64,000 nucleotides of DNA from Bifidobacterium santillanense (GTDB lineage Bacteria > Actinomycetota > Actinomycetes > Actinomycetales > Bifidobacteriaceae). Both the position numbers and the translations under genes were made by a program. Under the pieces are notes generated by a model, which saw only the letters and a list, made by a program, of their open reading frames with translations, was not told where the DNA came from and did not search any database. Below, piece by piece: positions 40,160 to 50,078 of this stretch (position 1 is its first letter; every line of letters begins with the position of its first letter). The stretch covers positions 58,728-122,727 of the forward strand of contig NZ_JAFEJS010000009.1 of the NCBI RefSeq assembly GCF_018555385.1, written 5' to 3'.

Positions 40160-40339
40160 GATCTCCTCTCCGTCTCCCTCCGTCGTCGTTCCCCCGAATA
40201 CGGTACCGGCGTTGCGTCCGGCCGTCTCGTGATGGGCCGTGGGCATTGTAACCGCGACAGTGAGGACAACGACACGCGAGACGCATGCGCCGCGTACCGG
40301 CATACCCGCCGGACATATCCACGGGAGCGGAACGGGCAT

Positions 40340-40368
40340 TTGACCTCGAGCGCTCGAAGACCATATGT
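40340..40368 (+). promoter_or_regulatory. promoter with a palindrome between -35 and -10
   Basis: TTGACC (40340-40345), 17-bp spacer, ATATGT (40363-40368). The spacer contains the perfect 12-bp palindrome TCGAGCGCTCGA (40346-40357). A regulator bound between the boxes is suggested, as for MerR- or repressor-controlled promoters. It precedes the carboxymuconolactone-decarboxylase-like gene by 43 bp and is divergent from the MATE gene. Confidence 0.55.
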
Positions 40369-40410
40369 TGGAACCGCGCCAGACAACGGAACCAACGGAA
40401 GGAAGACATC

Positions 40411-41169
40411 ATGTTCGGCAGTAAGAAGGGCAACCTGTTCGCCGACAACAAGCCCACGCTCGGCCAGTGCGATCCGGAGTTCATCGACCTGTTCACGCGA
40501 TTCGCCTACGACGAGGTCGTCAACGAACCCGGGGCGAACCATCCCGACCTCGACGACGCCACCCGTTCGATGGCCATCCTCGCCACGCTCCTCGGCTGCC
40601 AGGGCACGGACGCGTTCGAGACGATGCTGCCGGTCGCGCTCGATGGGGGAGTGAGCCCCGTCCAGGTCAAGGAGATCGTCTACCAGGCCGTCGCCTATCT
40701 CGGCTTCGGACGCGTCCTGCCGTTCCTCAACATCGTCAACGAGACGCTCGTCGCACGCGGCGTGACGCTCCCGCTCGAGGGACAGTCCACCACCACGCCC
40801 GAGACGCGCGCCGAGGCAGGGGAACGCTCGCAGATCGAGATCTTCGGCGAGGGCATGCGCGGCTTCGCGCAATCCGGTCCGGAGGAGACCCGCCACATCA
40901 ACAAGTGGCTCGCCGACAACTGCTTCGGCGACTACTACACGCGCGGCGGCCTCGACACCCGACACCGCGAGATGATCACGCTGTGCTTCCTCGCGGCGCA
41001 GGGCGGATGCGAGCCGCAGCTCGTCGCCCACGCGAAGGCCAACATCGGCGTCGGCAACGAGAAGGCGTTCCTCATCGCCGTCGTCTCCCAATCGATGCCC
41101 TACATCGGCTACCCGCGCACGCTCAACGCGATCCGCTGCATCAACGAGGCCGCCGCGTCGGCCAAGTGA
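40411..41169 (+). CDS. carboxymuconolactone decarboxylase (CMD/AhpD-like) family protein
   Basis: 252 residues with two CMD-like all-helical repeats. Repeat 1: RSMAILATLLGCQGTDAFETM, VKEIVYQAVAYLGFGR; repeat 2: TRHREMITLCFLAAQGGCEPQ, AFLIAVVSQSMPYIGYPRTLNA. Each repeat has a single Cys rather than the CxxC of AhpD, so peroxidase-type activity is doubtful. GGAAGG before ATG 40411. It has its own promoter with an internal palindrome. Relatives are annotated as redox or xenobiotic-response proteins; no function is assigned. Confidence 0.85.
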   Translation: MFGSKKGNLFADNKPTLGQCDPEFIDLFTRFAYDEVVNEPGANHPDLDDATRSMAILATLLGCQGTDAFETMLPVALDGGVSPVQVKEIVYQAVAYLGFGRVLPFLNIVNETLVARGVTLPLEGQSTTTPETRAEAGERSQIEIFGEGMRGFAQSGPEETRHINKWLADNCFGDYYTRGGLDTRHREMITLCFLAAQGGCEPQLVAHAKANIGVGNEKAFLIAVVSQSMPYIGYPRTLNAIRCINEAAASAK

Positions 41170-41186
41170 CGCGGCGGCCCCGATCG

Positions 41187-42545
41187 TCAGCGGCGTCGCA
41201 CCAGCGAATCGACGACGCCGCAGACGATGCCGAGTGCGGCCGGCACGATCCAGCCGAGCTGCTGCTCCTGCAGCGGCAGCAACGCCAGCGCGGCGTCCAG
41301 CCACGGCAACGAGCCGCCGAACACGGCGACGAGCGAGGAGATGCAGCCGGCGAACGCCACGGCGCCCACCAGCAGCACGGTCCAGAAGTACACGCGCGGC
41401 AGACGCGAACCGATCGCGCGGTGCGTGAGCGCGAGCAGCACCAGCACGATCGCGATCGGGTAGAGCGCGGAGAGCACCGGCACCGACACCTTGATGATCA
41501 GGCTCAGTCCGGCGTTCGACACGACGAAGCTGAACACGGTGAACAGCACCTGCCAGGCGCGGTAGCTCACCATGCGTCCGCCGACGGTCGGAAACTTCTC
41601 GTGGAAGTACGTCGCGCACGTGCAGATCAGTCCGGTGCACACGTTCAGGCACGCGATGACGAACACGGCGCCGAGGAACGCGGTGCCGGCCGTGCCGAAC
41701 ACCGACGAGGTGAGGTTGGTCAGGACCGTCGCGCCCGTATCCGAGGAGGGGGCGATCGACCTGATCGCGCCGGAGACCACGCCCACATAGCTCAGTGCGC
41801 CGTAGATGAGGACGAGCAGCGCCCCGGTGCCGAGTCCCGCGTATGCGGTCTCGAGCTGCACCCGGCGCTCGTCGTCGACCTGCTGGGCGCGGATGTTCGC
41901 CGAGATCACGATGCCGAAATACAGTGCGGCCAGCAGATCCATCGTCTGGTAGCCGTCGAGGAAGCCGCGTGCCAGTTGGTTCGACGAATAGTCTCCCATC
42001 GGTTCGGCCGCCGTGCCGACGCCGTGCACGAGGCAGGCGACGAACAGCACGGCGATGAGGACGAGCAGCAGCGGTCCCATGAAGCGGCCGAGCACCTTGG
42101 AGAGCTTCTCCGGGTGCTGGGCGAACAGGAACGACAACGCGAAGAACACCAGCGAGTAGACGAGCTGGGCGATCCAGTGCGGGCCCGATCCGCCCGTGAC
42201 GAACGGCGCGACCATCATCTCGAACGATGTCGTCGCCGTGCGCGGGATGGCGAAGCACGGTCCGATGGTCAGGATGATCGCCAGTCCCAGCAACAGCGAG
42301 AAACCGGGGGAGACCCGTCGCGCGAGCGCGTCGAAACCGCCGGAGAACGTGACCGCGAGCACGCCGAGGATCGGCAGTCCGACCGCGGAGACGATGAAGC
42401 CGACCGCCGCCGGCACGGCCGCCGAACCGGCCTGCGCGCCGACGAACGGCGGGAAGATCAGATTGCCCGCCCCGAAGAACATCGAGAAGAACGTGAACGT
42501 CATCACCAGACGTTGGCGTGCGGTCAGTGTCGTCGGTCGTGTCAT
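41187..42545 (-). CDS. brnQ: branched-chain amino acid transporter, BrnQ/LIVCS family
   Basis: 452 residues, about twelve membrane segments. Family opening: VMTFTFFSMFFGAGNLIFPPFVGAQAG (given in short runs: FFGAGNLIFPPF), GLPILGVLAVTFSGG, and RTATTSFEMMVAPF. GAGGAAGAGG lies before ATG 42545. Sodium- or proton-coupled uptake of leucine, isoleucine and valine in the plasma membrane. Converges on the CMD-like gene, 17 bp apart. Confidence 0.9.
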   Translation of the reverse strand: MTRPTTLTARQRLVMTFTFFSMFFGAGNLIFPPFVGAQAGSAAVPAAVGFIVSAVGLPILGVLAVTFSGGFDALARRVSPGFSLLLGLAIILTIGPCFAIPRTATTSFEMMVAPFVTGGSGPHWIAQLVYSLVFFALSFLFAQHPEKLSKVLGRFMGPLLLVLIAVLFVACLVHGVGTAAEPMGDYSSNQLARGFLDGYQTMDLLAALYFGIVISANIRAQQVDDERRVQLETAYAGLGTGALLVLIYGALSYVGVVSGAIRSIAPSSDTGATVLTNLTSSVFGTAGTAFLGAVFVIACLNVCTGLICTCATYFHEKFPTVGGRMVSYRAWQVLFTVFSFVVSNAGLSLIIKVSVPVLSALYPIAIVLVLLALTHRAIGSRLPRVYFWTVLLVGAVAFAGCISSLVAVFGGSLPWLDAALALLPLQEQQLGWIVPAALGIVCGVVDSLVRRR

Positions 42546-42619
42546 GAAGGGTTCCTCTTCCTCTCTCCTCGGCGGATGCGCTCCTGACGGAACGCCGTCA
42601 ACCACCCACCATAAACACG

Positions 42620-42649
42620 AAGGCCCCCGGCCTTGCGGTCGGGAGCCTT
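42620..42649 (-). terminator. terminator after transaldolase gene
   Basis: On the minus strand: AAGGCTCCCGACC, loop GCAA, GGCCGGGGGCCTT, then CGTGTTTA. Stem 13 bp with two non-Watson-Crick positions. Separates tal from brnQ. Confidence 0.75.
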
Positions 42650-42707
42650 GTGGTTTCAGCTATGCAGCCGATATATGGACGCCCGTGGGACGTCCGAGGC
42701 GATCATC

Positions 42708-43811
42708 TCAGCCGTTGACGCGGTCGATGCCGGACTGAACGTCGGCCAGGACCGAATCCCAGGACTTGATGAAGGCGGCGACGCCGTCGGCCTCGAGCTT
42801 GTCGGTGACGTCCTTGAGGTTGATGCCCAGCTCGGCCAGCTTGTTGATGATGGCGTGGGACTCCTCGTAGGTGCCCTCGATGGACGGAGCGCCGTTGCCG
42901 TGGTCGGCCAGAGCGTTCAGGGTCTTCTCCGGCATCGTGTTGACGATGTGCTTGGCGACGAGCTCGTCGACGTACTTGCAGTCGGAGTAGGCCGGGTTCT
43001 TGGTGCCGGTGGAGGCCCACAGCGGACGCTGGACCTTGGCGCCCTTGGCGGCCAGATCGGCCCAGCGCGGATCCTCGGCGAACTTCTTCTCGAAGAGCTC
43101 GTAGGCGAGGCGAGCGTTGGCGACGGCGGCCTTGCCCTCGAGGGCCTTGGCCTCGTCGGAGCCGTTGGCTTCCAGCAGCTTGTCGACCGCGGTGTCCACG
43201 CGGGAGACGAAGAAGGAGGCGACGGAGCCGATGTGCTTGAGGTCGTGGCCGTTGGCGGCGGCCTGGGCGATGCCCTCGATGTATGCGTCGATGACCTGCT
43301 CGTAGCGCTCGAGCGAGAAGATCAGGGTGACGTTGACGGAGATGCCCTTGGCCAGGGTGGCGGTGATGGCCGGCAGACCCTCGAGGGTCGCCGGGATCTT
43401 GATCATCGCGTTCGGGCGGTTGACCTTCTCCCACAGCTCGACGGCCTGCTTCTCGGTGGCCTCGGTCTCGTGGGCCAGACGCGGGTCGACCTCGATGGAC
43501 ACGCGGCCGTCGACGAAGTCGGTCTTCTCGGCGATCTCGCGGAAGATGTCGGTGGCGTTGCGCACGTCGGTGGTGGTGAGCTCGCGCACGGCGGTCTCGA
43601 CGTCGACCTTGCCCAGCTCCTTGAGCTGCGCGTCGTACGGGCCGACCTGGCTCAGGGCCTTCTGGAAGATGGACGGGTTGGTGGTGACGCCGACCACGTT
43701 CTTGTTGGCGATGAGGTCCTGCAGGGAGCCGGACTCGATGCGGGAGCGGGACAGGTCGTCCAGCCAGATGGAAACGCCGTTGTCGGACGTACGCTGAGTT
43801 GCTTCAGTCAT
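42708..43811 (-). CDS. tal: transaldolase
   Basis: 367 residues, TalB/actinobacterial type. SIWLDDLSR, VTTNPSIFQKAL, Schiff-base Lys in NAMIKIPATLEG, VNVTLIFSLERY, GSVASFFVSRVDTAVD, RPLWASTGTKNPAY. AAGGAG ten bases before ATG 43811. Transfers a dihydroxyacetone unit between sugar phosphates; works with transketolase, encoded just upstream on the same strand, to make pentose phosphates in the fructose-6-phosphate phosphoketolase pathway. Codon bias is that of a highly expressed gene. Confidence 0.97.
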   Translation of the reverse strand: MTEATQRTSDNGVSIWLDDLSRSRIESGSLQDLIANKNVVGVTTNPSIFQKALSQVGPYDAQLKELGKVDVETAVRELTTTDVRNATDIFREIAEKTDFVDGRVSIEVDPRLAHETEATEKQAVELWEKVNRPNAMIKIPATLEGLPAITATLAKGISVNVTLIFSLERYEQVIDAYIEGIAQAAANGHDLKHIGSVASFFVSRVDTAVDKLLEANGSDEAKALEGKAAVANARLAYELFEKKFAEDPRWADLAAKGAKVQRPLWASTGTKNPAYSDCKYVDELVAKHIVNTMPEKTLNALADHGNGAPSIEGTYEESHAIINKLAELGINLKDVTDKLEADGVAAFIKSWDSVLADVQSGIDRVNG

Positions 43812-43858
43812 TGATTTTTCTCCTTGATACCTTATTGGATCAAAACTTGGGGTGGGTG

Positions 43859-43894
43859 CCGTGCGGCGGACACGATACGGCGTCCGCCGCACGG
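43859..43894 (-). other. 13-bp hairpin between tkt and tal
   Basis: Perfect stem CCGTGCGGCGGAC/GTCCGCCGCACGG with a 10-nt loop in the 141-bp gap. There is no T-tract on the exit side of the minus strand, so an mRNA-stability or partial-attenuation role is as likely as termination. Confidence 0.6.
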
Positions 43895-43952
43895 AGTGGA
43901 CGGATCCCGCCCGTCATGCGATGCTGCATGGCGCACGGAACCCGTCGGCGAA

Positions 43953-46061
43953 TCACTTGGCGGCTTCGACCTCGGCGATGGACGCCTTGGCGGCCTCCAC
44001 CACGTGCTCGGCGGTGATGCCCAGATCGATCATGTTCTGAGCGCCGTTGCCCTGCAGGCCGAACTGCTCGATGGAGACGGGCTTGCCGTAGGAGCCGAGG
44101 TACTTGTACCACGGCATCGCCACGCCGGCCTCGACGGAGACGCGGGCCTTGACGGCGGCCGGAAGCACGGCCTCCTTGTACTCGGCGTCCTGCTCCTCGA
44201 ACCACTCGACGGACGGCACGGACACGACGCGGGCCTTGATGCCCTCGCCGGCCAGGGTCTTGGCGGCGGCGACGGCCCACTGGACCTCGGAACCGGTGGC
44301 CATGATGATGACGTCCGGGGTGCCCTCGGTGTCGACCAGGACGTAGGCGCCCTTGCGGACACCGTCCTTGGCCTTGGCGGCGGTCTCGGCGAGCACCGGG
44401 ATGCCCTGACGGGACAGGACCATGGCGCCCGGCAGCGTGTTCTTCTTCTCGAAGAAGTAGCGGTAGGCCTCGGCGGTCTCGAAGGCGTCGGCCGGGCGGA
44501 TGACCTCGAGCTGCGGGATGGCGCGGAAGGAGGCCAGGTGCTCGATCGGCTGGTGGGTCGGGCCATCCTCGCCGACGGCGACGGAGTCGTGGGACCAGAT
44601 GTACAGGTTCGGGATCTCCATGAGGGCGGCCAGACGGACGGCGGAGCGCTCGTAGTCGGAGAACATGAAGAAGGTGCCGCCGAACGGACGGGTGTGGGAG
44701 CCCAGCAGGATGCCGTTGGTGATGCAGCCCATGGTGAACTCGCGCACGCCGAAGTGCAGCTGACGGCCGAACTCGTTGCACACCGGCCACTGCTTGGTGG
44801 CGCACTCCGCCGGAGCGAAGGTGGCGGCGCCCTTGAGGTCGGTCTTGTTGGAGCCGCCGAGGTCGGCGGAGCCGCCCCACAGTTCCGGCATGACGGCCGC
44901 GATGGCGTTGAGGACGGAGCCCGAGGCGCCACGGGTGGCGACGCTCTTGCCGACCTCGAAGGTGGCCTCGAGATCGTCGATGGCCTTGTCGAAGCCCTCC
45001 GGCAGCTCGCCGGCCTTCAGACGGTCGTACAGGGCGGCCTTGTCCGGGTTGGCCTTGCGCCAGGCGTCGAACTTCTCGTCCCACTCCTTGTGGGCCTCGA
45101 GACCGCGCTCGGCAACCTTGCGGGCGTGGGCGAGGGCCTCCTCGTCGACGTGGAAGTTCTCCTCCGGATCGTAGCCGAGGACCTTCTTGAGGCCGGCGAC
45201 GGCCTCGGCGCCCAGCTTGGAGCCGTGGGAGGACGGATCGTTGGTCTTGCCCGGGGTCGGCCAGGCGATGAGGGTGTCGACCTTGATCAGCTTCGGCTGG
45301 TCCGGGGCGGCGGCCTCGGCCTTGGCGATGACGTCGGCCAGACCCTCGACGTCCTCCTTGTAGGAGCCGTCGGGCTGGATGAAGCTGAACTCGTCGGTGT
45401 ACCAGCCGTAGGCCTGGAAGCGCTTGAGCACGTCCTCGGCCAGCACCAGGTTGGTGTCGCCCTCGATCTGGATGCGGTTGGCGTCGAAGATCACGGTGAT
45501 GTTGCCGAGCTTCTGGTTGGCGGCCAGGGAGGCGGCCTCACCGGAGATGCCCTCCTCGATGTCGCCCTCGCCGCAGATGGCCCAGATCTTGTGGTAGAAC
45601 GGGGAGTCTTCCTTCGGGGTCTCCGGATCGAGCAGTCCGCGCTGGAAACGCTCGCCGTAGGCGAAGCCGATGGCGGAGGCGAAGCCCTGGCCCAGCGGGC
45701 CGGTGGTCATCTCGATGCCCGGGGTCAGGCCGTACTCCGGGTGGCCCGGGGTACGGGTGTCCGCGCCGCCGCGGAAGTGCTTGAGGTCGTCCAGGGTCAG
45801 GCCATAGCCGGAGAAGTACAGCTGAACGTACTGGGTGAGGGAAGCGTGACCGCCCGAAAGGATGAAGCGATCGCGGCCCTCCCAGTTGGGATCGTTCGGA
45901 TCATGCTTGATGAAGTGCTGGTACAGGGTGTAGGCGATGGGCGCCAGGGAGACGGGGGAACCGGGGTGGCCGCTTCCAGCGTTCTCAACCGCGTCGGCCG
46001 ACAGGACCTTGGCCATCTTGATGGCGCGCTCGTCCAGCTCGGTCTCCTTGAATTCGGTCAT
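43953..46061 (-). CDS. tkt: transketolase
   Basis: 702 residues. Thiamine-diphosphate enzyme: [20 protein letters not shown] (N-terminal), Mg/TPP motif [18 protein letters not shown] with [30 protein letters not shown] in the pyrimidine domain, and C-terminal domain [17 protein letters not shown] precedes ATG 46061. Key enzyme of the bifid shunt beside tal. Strong codon bias. Confidence 0.98.
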   Translation of the reverse strand: MTEFKETELDERAIKMAKVLSADAVENAGSGHPGSPVSLAPIAYTLYQHFIKHDPNDPNWEGRDRFILSGGHASLTQYVQLYFSGYGLTLDDLKHFRGGADTRTPGHPEYGLTPGIEMTTGPLGQGFASAIGFAYGERFQRGLLDPETPKEDSPFYHKIWAICGEGDIEEGISGEAASLAANQKLGNITVIFDANRIQIEGDTNLVLAEDVLKRFQAYGWYTDEFSFIQPDGSYKEDVEGLADVIAKAEAAAPDQPKLIKVDTLIAWPTPGKTNDPSSHGSKLGAEAVAGLKKVLGYDPEENFHVDEEALAHARKVAERGLEAHKEWDEKFDAWRKANPDKAALYDRLKAGELPEGFDKAIDDLEATFEVGKSVATRGASGSVLNAIAAVMPELWGGSADLGGSNKTDLKGAATFAPAECATKQWPVCNEFGRQLHFGVREFTMGCITNGILLGSHTRPFGGTFFMFSDYERSAVRLAALMEIPNLYIWSHDSVAVGEDGPTHQPIEHLASFRAIPQLEVIRPADAFETAEAYRYFFEKKNTLPGAMVLSRQGIPVLAETAAKAKDGVRKGAYVLVDTEGTPDVIIMATGSEVQWAVAAAKTLAGEGIKARVVSVPSVEWFEEQDAEYKEAVLPAAVKARVSVEAGVAMPWYKYLGSYGKPVSIEQFGLQGNGAQNMIDLGITAEHVVEAAKASIAEVEAAK

Positions 46062-46244
46062 GGATTACTTTCCTTCCAATTGGTCGGGCCGCGTATCCGG
46101 CTTGTGCCGAGCGCAAGACGCCCTCACATTGCGATACCCATGCTACCGTCCTTTCGCGACGTAGTGGTGTGATTTTGGCGTGTTTTGGTAACTTCTGTTC
46201 TGTTAGCGTTCACAGTATGTGTCTCTACGCTGCGGACGAACGCT

Positions 46245-46271
46245 TTAGCAGTCGACATATGGGAGTGCTAA
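46245..46271 (+). promoter_or_regulatory. CIRCE element (HrcA operator)
   Basis: TTAGCAGTC - 9 bp - GAGTGCTAA. The right arm is the exact consensus and the left arm has one change (consensus TTAGCACTC). It lies 131 bp upstream of hrcA in the 341-bp gap 46062-46402, which otherwise holds the divergent tkt leader and a 7-bp inverted repeat AGCGTTC/GAACGCT (46205-46244). Confidence 0.9.
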
Positions 46272-46402
46272 TACAATGATCATGTGTGAATCGGCCATTT
46301 CGGCGGCGTGTCGCCGTCATGGTGCGACTGGCATGAATTGTTGGTGAACTGTCCGGTGGATGCGGGTCGGCCGCCCGCCGGACGAAGATCAAGGAGGTGC
46401 GC

Positions 46403-47605
46403 ATGCCTCAGTCGAGGCGCATGCTGGTCCTGCGCGCCGTCGTCGAGGACTACATCCGCTCGCAGGAGCCGGTCGGATCCGGGGCGCTGACCAAGCAGCA
46501 CGATCTGGGGGTGAGCTCCGCCACCGTGCGCAACGACATGGCCGCGCTCGAGGACGAGGGCTACCTCATCCAGCCGCACACCTCGGCCGGGCGCGTGCCG
46601 ACCGAGAAGGGGTACCGCTATTTCGTGGACCGGCTTGCCACCGTCGTGCCGCTGTCGCGGGCGCAGCGCCGGGGCATCGACAGCTTCCTGTCCGGTTCGG
46701 CGAGCCTGCAGGACACGCTGCAGCGCGCCGCCCGTCTGCTCGCGCAGATCACCGGTCAGGTGGCCGTCGTCGCCGCGCCGTCGCTGTCGCGCGCCACGCT
46801 GCGCCACGTCGAGCTCGTCCCCGTGGCGATGTCCACGTTGCTCGCCGTCGTCATCACCGACACCGGGCGCGTCGCCCAGCACACGCTGTCCGTGGCCGAA
46901 ATGCCTGCGACCCGCGATCTGAACGACTTCACCGACGCCATCAACGCCGGATGCGCCGGTTCGTCGCTGTCCGCCGCCGCGCACAGGGTGCGCGCCCTGG
47001 CCGCGGACATGCGCTTCCGCGAGCTTGCGCCCCTCGCCGAATCTCTGGCACGCGCGTTCACGTCGATGTCCGACGACGAGCGGGCCAACGAACTGTACAT
47101 GTCCGGCGCATCCCGCCTTGCGCACCAGCGCACGGTGGCCGACCTCGCGCCGCTGTTCGACGCGCTCGAGGAGCAGGTCGTCCTGATGAAGCTGATGAGC
47201 GCGCTGAGCGAGGAGAGCCCGCGCGGCGACGGCGTCGGCGTCGCGATCGGATCGGAGACGCATACGCCCGGCCTGATGCACGCCGCCGTCGTCTCCAGCG
47301 GATACGGCCACGCCGAACCGGGCGCCCCGGACGTCGCGTCCGCCCCCGTGCGCAACGCGGCCGGCGATCCTGTGGCGTTCGTCGGGTCCATCGGCCCGAC
47401 CCACATGGACTACGCGGCGACCATCTCCGCCGTGCGCGCCGTCGCACGGTACCTGACCGCCTTCCTCGGCGGAGGGGAGCCCGCCGACGCGGACGGCGAC
47501 GACGGTGCCGATGTGGAGGCGTCCGGTGCGTCGTCGGACCGCGAGGTGCGCGGACCGTGCGCGCCGGGCGACGATCGTCCGTCCGCCGGCGTCCGCCCCG
47601 CCTGA
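46403..47605 (+). CDS. hrcA: heat-inducible transcription repressor HrcA
   Basis: 400 residues. N-terminal winged helix (RRMLVLRAVVEDYIRSQEPV, LTKQHDLGVSSATVRNDMAALE, SAGRVPTEKGYRYFVDRL), then a GAF-like HrcA domain (LVPVAMSTLLAVVITDTGRV) and IGPTHMDYAATISAVRAVARYL near the end. The last ~45 residues are Asp/Gly/Pro-rich and not part of the family core. AAGGAGG before ATG 46403; the overlapping GTG at 46397 is too close. Represses its own operon through CIRCE. dnaJ follows 60 bp downstream. Confidence 0.95.
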   Translation: MPQSRRMLVLRAVVEDYIRSQEPVGSGALTKQHDLGVSSATVRNDMAALEDEGYLIQPHTSAGRVPTEKGYRYFVDRLATVVPLSRAQRRGIDSFLSGSASLQDTLQRAARLLAQITGQVAVVAAPSLSRATLRHVELVPVAMSTLLAVVITDTGRVAQHTLSVAEMPATRDLNDFTDAINAGCAGSSLSAAAHRVRALAADMRFRELAPLAESLARAFTSMSDDERANELYMSGASRLAHQRTVADLAPLFDALEEQVVLMKLMSALSEESPRGDGVGVAIGSETHTPGLMHAAVVSSGYGHAEPGAPDVASAPVRNAAGDPVAFVGSIGPTHMDYAATISAVRAVARYLTAFLGGGEPADADGDDGADVEASGASSDREVRGPCAPGDDRPSAGVRPA

Positions 47606-47665
47606 CCGAGCCTTGTGACACAATAACCCGCTAGCAACCAACCAGAATAAAGGACCGAACGAACC

Positions 47666-48817
47666 GTGGCAGATTACTACGAGGTGCTGGGAGTCGAACG
47701 CACCGCGAGCGAAGAGGAAATCAAGAAGGCCTATCGCAAGATGAGCCGCAAGTACCATCCCGATATCGCCGGACCCGAGTTCGAGGACAAGTTCAAGGAG
47801 GTCAACAACGCCTACGAGGTGCTGCGCGACCCCGACAAGCGCCGCATGTACGATTCCGGCGTCGATCCGAACGACCCCAACGCCTCCGCCGGCTTCGGGC
47901 AGGGCGGCTTCGGCGACATGGGCGACGTGTTCAGCACGTTCTTCGGCGGCGCGTTCGGCGGCGGCTCCCAGGGGCCGACCCCGCGCACCCAGCCCGGCCG
48001 CGACGCCCTGGCGAGCATGAGCATCGACCTCAGGACCGCCGTGTTCGGCGGCACCGAGCAGGTGCGCATCACCACGTTCGGCCTGTGCCCCGACTGCTCC
48101 GGCACCGGTTCGGCCGACGGCGCCAAGCCGACGACCTGCCCCGACTGCCACGGCAGCGGCTTCCGCCAGAAGGTCGTGCGCACGATGCTCGGCCAGATGA
48201 TGACCTCCGCGCCGTGCGAGCGCTGCGAGGGCCACGGCGACATCATCTCCAAGCCCTGCCCCTCCTGCATGGGCCACGGCCGCGTGCGCGTGACGCGCAA
48301 CGTGGGCGTCAAGGTGCCCGCCGGCATCCGTGACGAATCCCGCATCCGTCTGGCCAACCAGGGCGAGGTCGGCGAGGGCGGCGGCGCGGCCGGCGACCTG
48401 TACGTCGACATCCGCATCAAGCCGAACGAGCAGTTCACCCGCGACGGCGACGACCTGCACTGCTGGGTGCGCGTGCCGATGAGCTGGGCCGTGCTCGGCC
48501 ACGATCTCGAGATCGAGACCTTCGATGGCATGCAGACCGTCTCCGTGCCCGCCGGATGCCAGCCGGAGGACACCGTCACCCTCAAGGGCCTCGGCGTCGC
48601 GCGCATGCGCGAGCAGGGCGAGCGTGGCGACCTCGTCGCCCACATCGCCGTCGAGATCCCCACCAAGCTCTCCGACGACGAGCGCGCCCTCATCGAGCGC
48701 TTCGCCGCCTCTCACGACGAGGGTGCGACTCACGTGGCGCAGAGCTCCCGTCCCGCCTCCGGCGCCGCTGGCGGCAAGAAGGGCTTCTTCAGCAAATTGA
48801 AGGACGCGCTGAGCTGA
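47666..48817 (+). CDS. dnaJ: chaperone protein DnaJ (second copy type)
   Basis: 383 residues. J domain with HPD in [13 protein letters not shown]; Gly/Phe-rich region ([20 protein letters not shown]); four CxxCxGxG zinc modules ([32 protein letters not shown]); C-terminal substrate-binding domains. GTG start at 47666 with AAAGGA. Co-chaperone of DnaK. The hrcA-dnaJ2 unit without dnaK is the usual actinobacterial arrangement. Confidence 0.96.
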   Translation: MADYYEVLGVERTASEEEIKKAYRKMSRKYHPDIAGPEFEDKFKEVNNAYEVLRDPDKRRMYDSGVDPNDPNASAGFGQGGFGDMGDVFSTFFGGAFGGGSQGPTPRTQPGRDALASMSIDLRTAVFGGTEQVRITTFGLCPDCSGTGSADGAKPTTCPDCHGSGFRQKVVRTMLGQMMTSAPCERCEGHGDIISKPCPSCMGHGRVRVTRNVGVKVPAGIRDESRIRLANQGEVGEGGGAAGDLYVDIRIKPNEQFTRDGDDLHCWVRVPMSWAVLGHDLEIETFDGMQTVSVPAGCQPEDTVTLKGLGVARMREQGERGDLVAHIAVEIPTKLSDDERALIERFAASHDEGATHVAQSSRPASGAAGGKKGFFSKLKDALS

Positions 48818-48853
48818 CGTACCGCCATACGATCCGCGATCGTCCGCAATGAC

Positions 48854-48896
48854 GGCTAGGGCCGCATCCCGCATGGAACGGGGTGCGGCCCTAGCC
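48854..48896. terminator. 18-bp bidirectional terminator hairpin between dnaJ and uppP
   Basis: Stem 48854-48871 / 48879-48896 with one G-T pair and a CATGGAA loop. Its first 21 bases match the left arm of the 63.8 kb element at 17 of 21 positions, and its right arm shares GTGCGGCCC-type sequence with the left arm at 25.2 kb (11 of 12), but it lacks the 31-nt constant loop. Confidence 0.88.
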
Positions 48897-48949
48897 ATAT
48901 ATGTTGCGTATCATGCCGGTCTCGCTTGCCGGCTCATGCCCTCAGCTCG

Positions 48950-49873
48950 TCACGCGCCGGCCACGGACGGGTCGATCGCCGGCAGGACGCCGGTCAGCAG
49001 CAGGATCGCCACCACGACGGCCAGACCGATGCGGTAGATCGCGAACGCCTTGTAGGAGAACATGCTCACGAACTTCAGGAAGCCGATGATCACGATGTAT
49101 CCGACGAGGAACGCCACGATCGTGGCGGCGATCGTCGGACCCCAGCCCGGCCAGGCCGCGCCGCCGATGGCCGCACACGCGTCGGCGGCCTTGGTGGCGG
49201 AGCACGCGCTCACGTCCTTGATCGCGGAGACGGCCTCGAGGATGCCGGCGCCGAACACGGCCGGGATGGCCATCAGGAAGCTCGTGCGCACGGCGGCCTC
49301 ACGGGTGTAGCCCATCGCGCGGCCGAAGGTGATCGTGCCGCCGGAGCGGGAGACGCCCGGAATCAGGGCGAGCATCTGGCCGACGCCGAAGATGAGCGCG
49401 TCCTTGGCCGTCATCTGATTCATCGTCTTGACCTGCTTGGAGCGGGCGTCGAAGATCCACAGCAGCACGCCGAATACGGCGAGCACGGTGACGGTGATCC
49501 ACAGGTTGCGCAGCGTGGTCTCGATCATGTCCTTGAACAGCAGACCCGCGATGAGGATCGGCATCGTGCCGATGATGATGAACCAGCCCATCTGCGTGTC
49601 GGGGTTCTTCGCCCCGAGACGTGACTTCCAATCCTTGCCCTCCTTGCCGAAGAGCGAGCCGAACCATGCGCCGAGGATGCGGATGATGTCGTGACGGTAG
49701 TACAGGATCACGGCCAACTCGGTGCCGATCTGGATGATGGCGGTGAATGCGGCTCCCGGATCGGAGCCGATCATGAGGTCGCCGATGATGCGGATATGCG
49801 CGCTCGAGGACACCGGCAGATACTCGGTCAGCGCCTGCACGAGACCGAGGAAGATCGCCTGGAAGAAATTCAT
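48950..49873 (-). CDS. uppP: undecaprenyl-diphosphatase (BacA/UppP)
   Basis: 307 residues, multi-pass membrane enzyme. Catalytic motifs QALTEYLPVSSSAHIRI and PGVSRSGGTITFG. Length slightly above the 270-residue norm through an Ala-rich extracytoplasmic loop (KDVSACSATKAADACAAIGG). GAGGGG before ATG 49873. Dephosphorylates undecaprenyl diphosphate for peptidoglycan synthesis. Divergent from the fructosamine kinase gene. Confidence 0.95.
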   Translation of the reverse strand: MNFFQAIFLGLVQALTEYLPVSSSAHIRIIGDLMIGSDPGAAFTAIIQIGTELAVILYYRHDIIRILGAWFGSLFGKEGKDWKSRLGAKNPDTQMGWFIIIGTMPILIAGLLFKDMIETTLRNLWITVTVLAVFGVLLWIFDARSKQVKTMNQMTAKDALIFGVGQMLALIPGVSRSGGTITFGRAMGYTREAAVRTSFLMAIPAVFGAGILEAVSAIKDVSACSATKAADACAAIGGAAWPGWGPTIAATIVAFLVGYIVIIGFLKFVSMFSYKAFAIYRIGLAVVVAILLLTGVLPAIDPSVAGA

Positions 49874-50078
49874 AACCCCTCTTCCCTCTGTGATTCATGG
49901 AACGGAATTTCGTCAATTGCCGTGTCCACTGTACTCAGTGGGGGCTAAGACGACGCTCGTGAAGGGGGTATGCGGACGGATGTCTTGCACAATGCACACA
50001 ATGAGGCCAACGATCGCGACGCCGGCGCGGAACGCGTCGGATGACGCGGCGAACGGCACGGCAGACAAGGAGTCGATG

